Shown here: in pieces, positions 11,604 through 17,411 of the stretch
Numbering within the stretch: the stretch's first letter is position 1
Layout: each line of letters begins with the position of its first letter
Origin: JAUSEW01 sp964414015
GTDB lineage: Bacteria; Patescibacteriota; Microgenomatia; Levybacterales; UBA12049
DNA length: 17,411 nucleotides
Direction of reading: 5' to 3'
NCBI GenBank assembly: GCA_964414015.1
Contig: CAYPUE010000016.1
Coordinates: 1-17,411 of the forward strand
The notes under the pieces: generated by a model
The model's input: the letters and a program-made list of their open reading frames with translations, nothing else
Told to the model about the DNA's origin: nothing
Databases searched by the model: none
Position numbers and translations under genes: made by a program

Positions 11604-14375
11604 ATGCAGGACGCTATGAATATGAAAGAATTTGATTTGGCACAAAGATTGATGCTTCGACAAAATTCAGCATCAACTCGCGAGTTGACAACACAAGCAC
11701 GAGAAGGGTATTCTATGGGTGGAGGGATTTTTATGCCAGAACCAGGAACAGGGGACGTGAAAGAACCAGAGGGTGTTAGGGAAGCAACAAGACGTCTTGA
11801 AGCTGCTGCAGAAGCAGGAAGGCAAGCCTCAGTAAGAAAACTTTTGGGCCAACCGAATTTGCCGGTTGAGATAAAGGGAGCAATTGATGAAATTACTGGA
11901 GGAGGAAAACCGCCAGAAGAGCCTCCAGCTCCTCCAACAGGCGAACAACCTCCTACTTCAGAATCAGGCGGCGAAGGTGGGGAATCGCGGTCAAACCTAA
12001 GAGAACCAGGAGAAATCCAAGAAAATAAGCTGATAAGAGCAATAAAAAGAGTAGAAGAAGCTCCAGCCGATCAAAGAAAAGAAAGAATAAAAGAAGTTTT
12101 AGGCTGGTTTTCTCCGCATCAATCGCCACTCCCAGACCAGATCGTAGATTTTGCTTTGGAATTTGAGGAAACGCTAGATAACTTACTAGCCAGAATTGTT
12201 ACTTTACCTCTTGATTTAGAAACCTCAGCATATCAAGTGGGTTGGTTTGCAGATATTAATTTGTCAACAATTATAGAAACAGCTAAAAGAAAAATGAATC
12301 AAGCTAAAGATGACAATGAGAGATTACCGATGAAGAAAAGAAGTGAAATGGCTAGTATGGCGAAGGAAGCTCTACCCCTTCTTCATAATATGAATATGAC
12401 TGTAATTATTGGAAGTCAGCAGCAATCAGTCCAGATGTCCGAGAGTATTCTGCCTAAGCACTTTACATATTGGAGGGATACTCTGGGAGCTTCTGAAGTG
12501 AAAAGGGCATACGAACAAAAATATCATGAATTTTTTGAGCGTTATGGCCGGATACCCGCACAGAATTCTGAGGAACTAATAATAGAAGTAGAGAAATACG
12601 CTCGTTTATTAAACGAAAAAGGTTTATTGGGAACCAAAAAGATGGAGGAGTGGGAACTAGGGAGAGCTTTAAGTATTGGCAGAAAATTTTTTCATATTAC
12701 CTTTAGATCGTCCGAACTTATCTCAACAGGAAATGTACCCGCAGGCATGGAAGAAAAAGAAGAAGAGGGATATATAAAAGAGCTACGAAAAGTAGAGGAG
12801 ATTATAAAAGACCCTAAAAAAACCGCTTTGGAAAAAGAACAAGCAGAAAAAGACAAAGAAAGCCTTAGGCGAAAATTAGCAGAAGCAGAGATAAAGGAAA
12901 AACAAAGATGGAACTCTCTTCCTAATGAATCATGGACAAGATTTATGAACCCGCTTCAATGGTTGGCATATCGTTTTAAGATAGCTGGTCCTCGAGGAGG
13001 ACTAGAATTTCTGGGGAACGTAAAGAAAAAGTACTTTGAGTATCTAAGAACCAGAGGTCTAAAACTAGGTAAAAATAAGATAACCAGACTTGGTGGCAGA
13101 AACGTAGAAGATATGGAAACAGCAGGAATATTTGGAGAGAGTGGGGTAATTAGTTCTTGGAGGGCAGAAAATTTGCTTTTCACCTCAAAAAAAATATTAA
13201 TTGGCGGACGTACGGTTAGAGAGTGGATAGCTGAACATAAGCCAGATATCTTGAGGATCAAGGATGATTTTAAAAATGCTAAAAAGAAAAATAATGTGAA
13301 AGATATAGAAAGTGCTCAAGATAAGTTCGCAGAGGAACTGCAGCCCCTAATTGATAATGTGCATGTGGGATTAGGTATTTTGCTCAAGCAATCAATTTTT
13401 GAAGACGAAGTAGCATATAAAGCAAGAGCTATGTTATGGAAAAAGATTATATTAGGAAACACGGATGAGAATCATCCGCTTGGAAACTACAGAAAAGGCA
13501 ATCTTCCCTTAGTAATAAATTATCTTAGCAGCATAGAGATGAAAGGGCTCGATATGGAATTACTTAAACAAATTAGATTGGACAACGGATTTACAGATTC
13601 TACAAAGTGGGAAGCATTTAGAACAAAAATTTTAATACAGCACGAAAGAAACGTAAAAGAAGCGGTAGGAATAGATGTTTCAGCGATTTCCCAAGAATAT
13701 TTCGACGCTAGCGAGGTCCGCTTAATAAATGCTATAAAAACAGTAGTAAAAGATTTAGCTCCAGATCTTGCCGATATTGTGTTTCCTCATATGCCGTTTC
13801 TAAACGATGCACCATTTGAGCTATTTGATTATTCGCAGCTAGGGCAAGAGGTTTACAAAAGAAGAATATCCGGAGATTACTCAAAATTCTATGAAGCCAT
13901 TAATGCTTTTATAAAGTTAATGAATAATCCGGGAGGAATAGGGATGGAAGAAGGAATGAAAGCTTTTGATGAGCTAGTTAAAGGTATTGAGTCGCCACAA
14001 GGTACAGGAGATGCCCAAAAAAGGGTGCTTCCTGTCTTTGACGCATGGCTTGATTGGATTACAGCTTATCCTGGTTTTTTTTCAAGGCAGGCTATGTGGA
14101 AATCAATACAAGAGGCAATACGAAAGCCTACCTCTTTAGCGCAACAATATTCAGGAACTACTGCCCCATCTCTTAATGAAACGCAAGAGCGGGCAATGCT
14201 GGACGAAGCTCTAAAAATAGGTATTCTAAGCCAAGAATTTTTAGATGAACTGAAAAAGAAAAAGGGACTACTATTTTTTAATATAATAGCGGTATTACTT
14301 CGAGATTTTTTCTACGTTCCAGTAGTGCACGGTGCATGGGAGTATTCAAAAGCCACATCAAAACTTCAGCAATAA
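11604..14375 (+). CDS. Large soluble protein of unknown family (923 aa)
   Basis: I do not recognise this protein. It has no signal peptide. Residues 1-100 are polar and Ala/Arg/Glu-rich (SASTRELTTQAREGYSMGGG). Residues 100-130 are a Pro/Gly/Glu-rich flexible linker. Residues 140-370 are mostly helical. A charged coiled-coil-like stretch covers about 382-435, and a long helical region with aromatic patches continues to the end. Near the C-terminus a basic KKKKG is followed by a hydrophobic segment (LLFFNIIAVLLRDFFYVPVV, about 887-906), which might be membrane-associated. No ATPase, nuclease or peptidase motif is evident. The ATG at 11604 follows GGGAG by 4 bases, and an in-frame TAA lies at 11583-11585. 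It ends 15 bp from the convergent VirB6-like gene. Position suggests a cytoplasmic partner or substrate of the secretion machine, but nothing in the sequence proves that. Confidence 0.85.
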   Translation: MQDAMNMKEFDLAQRLMLRQNSASTRELTTQAREGYSMGGGIFMPEPGTGDVKEPEGVREATRRLEAAAEAGRQASVRKLLGQPNLPVEIKGAIDEITGGGKPPEEPPAPPTGEQPPTSESGGEGGESRSNLREPGEIQENKLIRAIKRVEEAPADQRKERIKEVLGWFSPHQSPLPDQIVDFALEFEETLDNLLARIVTLPLDLETSAYQVGWFADINLSTIIETAKRKMNQAKDDNERLPMKKRSEMASMAKEALPLLHNMNMTVIIGSQQQSVQMSESILPKHFTYWRDTLGASEVKRAYEQKYHEFFERYGRIPAQNSEELIIEVEKYARLLNEKGLLGTKKMEEWELGRALSIGRKFFHITFRSSELISTGNVPAGMEEKEEEGYIKELRKVEEIIKDPKKTALEKEQAEKDKESLRRKLAEAEIKEKQRWNSLPNESWTRFMNPLQWLAYRFKIAGPRGGLEFLGNVKKKYFEYLRTRGLKLGKNKITRLGGRNVEDMETAGIFGESGVISSWRAENLLFTSKKILIGGRTVREWIAEHKPDILRIKDDFKNAKKKNNVKDIESAQDKFAEELQPLIDNVHVGLGILLKQSIFEDEVAYKARAMLWKKIILGNTDENHPLGNYRKGNLPLVINYLSSIEMKGLDMELLKQIRLDNGFTDSTKWEAFRTKILIQHERNVKEAVGIDVSAISQEYFDASEVRLINAIKTVVKDLAPDLADIVFPHMPFLNDAPFELFDYSQLGQEVYKRRISGDYSKFYEAINAFIKLMNNPGGIGMEEGMKAFDELVKGIESPQGTGDAQKRVLPVFDAWLDWITAYPGFFSRQAMWKSIQEAIRKPTSLAQQYSGTTAPSLNETQERAMLDEALKIGILSQEFLDELKKKKGLLFFNIIAVLLRDFFYVPVVHGAWEYSKATSKLQQ

Positions 14376-14390
14376 ATAATCAGCTACAGA

Positions 14391-16103
14391 CTATAATCTT
14401 CCAAATAATCTTCTAAGTATTGCAGGTGTTCCTTTTTCCGTTGCCGTTGGCATGGTTCCGGCGATGCCTGCATATACTGTTCCGGCAGTCTGTTTAACAG
14501 TTTCTCCGCTAACATTCATTCCAACTCCAAACATTCTGCCAGCAGTGGCAAGAGGGAAATTAGGCGCTTTAAACGCATTTTTGACCATACTAACAACAGC
14601 CGGAGTTGTAAGAATGACAGTGATACCTACAATAGCACTTATCAAATCTGGAGTTGCCGCATTGCCTATTAGAGGAGGAACGAAAAAATCACCAGGCGGA
14701 ATTGCTTTATTCTTGAATGCTTCAATAAATAATTTGCCCAAAAGGAACATCACAATCGTTGTCGGGAAAACAGCCAAATTGGAAAGAACAGCTCTAAGCC
14801 ATAGGCTAAAACCTGCTGGGTTTCCCGGGGTCAAAGAGGAAATAATCCAAAACGGAGCAAGCACGATGTCAAAAAGAATGAAAGTATACGCTTTGATAAG
14901 TTCAAACCAGAGCTTAAACAGCGCAGCAAAAATTGCAATCATGATTACAGCATACGGAATAGCCCATGGAAGGAATTCCCGGAGAACGCCTTGTGCGATA
15001 CCATAGGTTGCCCCTGCCCCTCCAATTCCTAGTCCGTTTTTGGCAAAAAATGACGCAAGATCAACAACGGGAATATTGGTAGCATTTGGGGTATGAGTTA
15101 CATTCCAATATGTCCAAAATCCTGCAGCTGAACTTATAAAATTTACGAGGGCTGACGCAACGCTAATACCGTTAATCCCAATTCCTAGAGCAACATTTCC
15201 AACACCTAAGACAGGTTGAAGAACAGGAAGGAAGTCTAAAGGTCTCTGAGATATTGACCCTAATCTTAGTAGATCTTTAATTCCACCGCTAAAGCTTAAG
15301 GCTATAGTATTAGTTACGCCACTTAAATCCATATTGTTGCTTAATGCAGATATCGCACTCTGTCCTTGAATAGTGGAAAGGTTTATATTTCCCAAGTTAG
15401 CGCCTGGGATTGTCAGAGCAACTCCATAAACAAAATAGATAACTATATACATCGCGTCAATCATTAGTCCTGCGATGGCGAAAGAAAATGTCACCAGAAT
15501 AATACCGATAATCAGTTTGGGAATTTGGTTCTGGACAGTCATAACAGTTCTTGGATCAAACTGAACGCGCAGCATAATAAACATGCCTATGACCACAAAA
15601 ACTAGAATAAAGAGAAGGTAAACAAGGTTTCTGAAAGCAACCCAAATCGGAAGAAACGGAGAAAGCTGTTGAAATCCAACCCCTTGGGCGTATGCTTGCT
15701 TGGTAATACCGAAATTTTGTGACAAATAGCTGATATAATCGCCTGTATGAATAGGCATAGTAAAAGTCATGGTAATTAATTTGTCCATTACGCCGATTGC
15801 TCCTCCGCCATTTTCTACAAAACCAATTTTGCCGGTTTTCTGGTCAACTCCCAGACACTGCTGGTTGGGATTGGTAGGGTCAATGCCTGATAACTGGCAG
15901 GAAAGAGCAGACATCACTTCAATCATGGCATTCTGCGTCCAGTTGTGCAGATTATTCGGAACATCAGGATTCGTATTGGGAGAAATATACGGATTTACCT
16001 GGGGAGAAGTTGCTTGAGCAAGAGTAGCGGAAGGCAGAAGATAGAAAATAGAAAGTAGAATAAAAACAATAGCCAAGAAATGGATTTTAATGGGCAGTTT
16101 CAT
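14391..16103 (-). CDS. VirB6/TrbL-like polytopic membrane protein
   Basis: 570 residues. A signal peptide or signal anchor covers 1-30, followed by an extracytoplasmic region (31-150, two Cys at 69 and 83). Multiple transmembrane helices lie at about 158-178, 197-227, 300-325, 378-425 (two), 440-458 and 486-506, and a soluble basic tail ends RRLFGRL. The stretch VIGMFIMLRVQFDPRTVMTVQNQIPKLI, cut here by a helix boundary, is typical of VirB6/TrbL-like proteins in CPR and Gram-positive type IV systems, which form the inner-membrane channel. It is separated from the VirB4 block by the DUF4143, S23 and 923-aa genes. The codons for the signal-peptide core are written in a heptanucleotide repeat (16026-16060). 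No Shine-Dalgarno is seen before the ATG. Confidence 0.82.
   Translation of the reverse strand: MKLPIKIHFLAIVFILLSIFYLLPSATLAQATSPQVNPYISPNTNPDVPNNLHNWTQNAMIEVMSALSCQLSGIDPTNPNQQCLGVDQKTGKIGFVENGGGAIGVMDKLITMTFTMPIHTGDYISYLSQNFGITKQAYAQGVGFQQLSPFLPIWVAFRNLVYLLFILVFVVIGMFIMLRVQFDPRTVMTVQNQIPKLIIGIILVTFSFAIAGLMIDAMYIVIYFVYGVALTIPGANLGNINLSTIQGQSAISALSNNMDLSGVTNTIALSFSGGIKDLLRLGSISQRPLDFLPVLQPVLGVGNVALGIGINGISVASALVNFISSAAGFWTYWNVTHTPNATNIPVVDLASFFAKNGLGIGGAGATYGIAQGVLREFLPWAIPYAVIMIAIFAALFKLWFELIKAYTFILFDIVLAPFWIISSLTPGNPAGFSLWLRAVLSNLAVFPTTIVMFLLGKLFIEAFKNKAIPPGDFFVPPLIGNAATPDLISAIVGITVILTTPAVVSMVKNAFKAPNFPLATAGRMFGVGMNVSGETVKQTAGTVYAGIAGTMPTATEKGTPAILRRLFGRL
16026..16060. repeat. Heptanucleotide repeat inside the VirB6-like signal peptide
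   Basis: Five successive 7-mers on the + strand: AGCGGAA, GGCAGAA, GATAGAA, AATAGAA and AGTAGAA. They are kin to the intergenic GGCGGAA/GATAGAA repeat at 10949-10976. On the coding (minus) strand they specify part of the signal-peptide core and cleavage region, around LSIFYLLPSA. Confidence 0.6.
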
Positions 16104-16115
16104 AAATTACATGCG

Positions 16116-16150
16116 AACCAACTATGAACTATTAACCATGAACAATTTAC
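16116..16150. repeat. Heptanucleotide repeat upstream of the VirB6-like gene
   Basis: Five 7-mers mostly ending AAC: AACCAAC, TATGAAC, TATTAAC, CATGAAC and AATTTAC. It occupies part of the 118-bp region between the 392-residue gene and the VirB6-like start, where promoter elements would be expected. A TTGACA on the minus strand (about 16176-16181) has a TATAGT 22 bp away, too far for a confident promoter call. Confidence 0.6.
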
Positions 16151-16221
16151 CAACTATAGTTTGGATTATTTCAAAGAAGTTGTCAAGAGAAATAGGAATA
16201 TCGGAAGTAAATGTCCAACCA

Positions 16222-17411
16222 TTACCTCTTAACTGGATTAGTTATTTCTGGTAAGGTTAGGTTGAAAATTTCATTTATATCCCCTGAAACCATTAATTTC
16301 CCACTTTTTAGCGTGGAAGAAACTACAATATCAACTTCTTGGATCTGGTCGTTGCTTGGAGGAACATATGTATATATAGGATAACCATCCCAATATAATG
16401 GTTGGGTTGGGAACATGTTCATGGCTCTATCATCCATTGCTGTATACAGGATACCATCATCTCCAAATAGTTTTATCGTAAGCATGAATTTCTGATCATA
16501 CCCAATACTGTCATTATGGAAACGGAACCTAACCTTTACTTTGGTGCCAGGAAGTTCTGCTGTAAACGGTGCTATAGAAGTTCTGCTAACTGCTCCCTCA
16601 AAAGCGACAGAACCTTTGCCAGGAATGTTTATAGTTGTGCTCGGATTTTTAAAATCAGAATCAGGTCTGTCTGTTGGGAATTTAAGTTGATCTACAGATG
16701 AGGTATCATTTTGCAGGCTGATCTCTGGGAAATTAGGCACATTTAATCGATAGCCAGATGTTTTTTCTCCCGCAATAAATTTAAGACCTTTTTTGCATAG
16801 TTGGATGTCATCCGCAGAAATGTTTCCGCGGGTATTATAGTTAAATGAGCCCCTAACTCTAAAATGAGGAGGCAAGCTATTGAGTATGTAATAAGGATTA
16901 ACAGCATTATCTTCTGTTTTGAGAATTCTCAATAAGTCTGGAGATATTTTTTGCTGCGCCTGAGCAAGAGTTTCCCTATCATTGAAACCACCTGAAGAGC
17001 CGAAACAGTTCCAGTCAGCCTTATTGTCAGGGTTCTTATATGCAAAACCCTCTTGTGACTTAAGAACGCTTTTGCTAAAGGCACTATTATTTAACGGGAT
17101 AAGCATAATTTTATTGCTTTTGTTCTCCACAACGAAACCTTTGACGGAAACAAATTTCCATCCGGGAGATAAATTTTTTTCCTCAACTTTTATGGGTAAT
17201 AGAACAATCGGATTAACTGTTTCCTTCTCTGGTGAAGCTGGTGTTGGTTTTTCCGTAGGTCTTGGGGTTGGGATGGGTTTTGGGGTTTCTGCTCCGACGG
17301 GTTTTTCGTTAACAGTTGCATTGATTGGTCCGGGTCGCACTGGACCTGCTGCTGCGCCCAAAACCGCTTTATTTGAAGTTTTGATTGGGTTATTTACCAA
17401 ATCATTTCTTA
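16222..17411 (-). CDS. Putative surface/extracytoplasmic protein, partial (N-terminus beyond window)
   Basis: The frame is open to the window edge, so the TTG at 17400 need not be the start; at least 395 residues are visible. An Ala/Gly stretch (KAVLGAAAGPV) is followed by a Pro/Thr/Lys-rich linker (PIPTPRPTEKPTPASPEK). Two beta-rich regions follow. The first includes NPYYILNSLPPHFRVRGSFN; the second, an Ig-like or jelly-roll-like one, includes KVKVRFRFHNDSIGYDQKF and then LFGDDGILYTAM. It ends NLTLPEITNPVKR with no C-terminal anchor. I recognise no named family. The linker style matches the other surface proteins here, and the upstream part may hold a membrane anchor. It precedes the VirB6-like gene by 118 bp on the same strand and may be an exported accessory of the machine. 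Confidence 0.7.
   Translation of the reverse strand, partial: RNDLVNNPIKTSNKAVLGAAAGPVRPGPINATVNEKPVGAETPKPIPTPRPTEKPTPASPEKETVNPIVLLPIKVEEKNLSPGWKFVSVKGFVVENKSNKIMLIPLNNSAFSKSVLKSQEGFAYKNPDNKADWNCFGSSGGFNDRETLAQAQQKISPDLLRILKTEDNAVNPYYILNSLPPHFRVRGSFNYNTRGNISADDIQLCKKGLKFIAGEKTSGYRLNVPNFPEISLQNDTSSVDQLKFPTDRPDSDFKNPSTTINIPGKGSVAFEGAVSRTSIAPFTAELPGTKVKVRFRFHNDSIGYDQKFMLTIKLFGDDGILYTAMDDRAMNMFPTQPLYWDGYPIYTYVPPSNDQIQEVDIVVSSTLKSGKLMVSGDINEIFNLTLPEITNPVKR

Noticed and set aside
14452..15006. A 184-codon open frame on the + strand
   Set aside because: It lies wholly antisense to the VirB6-like gene, with low-complexity composition explained by the hydrophobic codons of that gene.
16154..16181. 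Promoter for the VirB6-like gene (TTGACA and TATAGT on the minus strand)
   Set aside because: The spacer is 22 bp, outside the workable range, and no alternative -10 is convincing.
1..17411. Conjugative element (ICE) covering the whole window
   Set aside because: No relaxase, integrase, coupling protein or attachment sites are visible, and the block is joined to dnaA-dnaN.

Overview
The window looks like a chromosomal segment from a small-genome, AT-leaning bacterium of the Candidate Phyla Radiation (Patescibacteria), most likely a Microgenomates-type lineage. This is an inference from gene content. It rests on a PrgI / TraC-like / VirB4 / VirB6-like cluster with several two-helix VirB2/TrbC-like proteins, Pro/Thr-rich linkers in surface proteins, two stand-alone S23 four-helix-bundle genes, and many short-period intergenic repeats. 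TGA is used as a stop codon (end of the gene at 9757-10947), so the Gracilibacteria/SR1 recoding does not apply.

Layout. Positions 1-654 hold the 3' part of dnaA, followed by a 134-bp intergenic region with DnaA-box-like 9-mers and a DnaA-trio-like run (candidate origin), then dnaN (789-1919), all on the + strand. The dnaN stop codon overlaps the stop codon of a convergent minus-strand gene. From 9664 down to 1916 a long minus-strand block encodes a type IV secretion-like machine. In transcription order it holds a pilin fused to a large extracellular region, an S23 protein, three small VirB2-like proteins plus a fourth (110 aa), a PrgI/VirB3-like protein with a coiled coil and a beta-sandwich tail, a stand-alone TraC-like domain, the VirB4 ATPase, and a small one-helix membrane protein. 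From 9757 to 14375 there are a + strand DUF4143-type ATPase, a second S23 gene (-), and a 923-residue + strand protein that I cannot assign. From 17411 down to 14391, on the minus strand, come a partial surface protein and a VirB6/TrbL-like polytopic membrane protein.

How it fits together. VirB4 would power assembly, PrgI/VirB3 would anchor it at the membrane, the VirB6-like protein would form the inner-membrane channel, and the five VirB2-like paralogues would supply pilin or pore subunits. No VirD4 coupling protein, relaxase, VirB11 or VirB8/9/10 is visible here. The machine may therefore serve an appendage, DNA uptake, or secretion rather than self-transfer, although missing parts could lie outside the window.

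Quality note. Positions 7609-7708 are 100 Ns flanked by two identical 55-bp copies of the same sequence. The gap is almost certainly an unmerged contig overlap that artificially splits one of the pilin genes. Removing 155 bases restores a 110-residue protein in frame. The longest stretch without a gene is 184 bp (11420-11603). I saw no rRNA, tRNA or CRISPR array.
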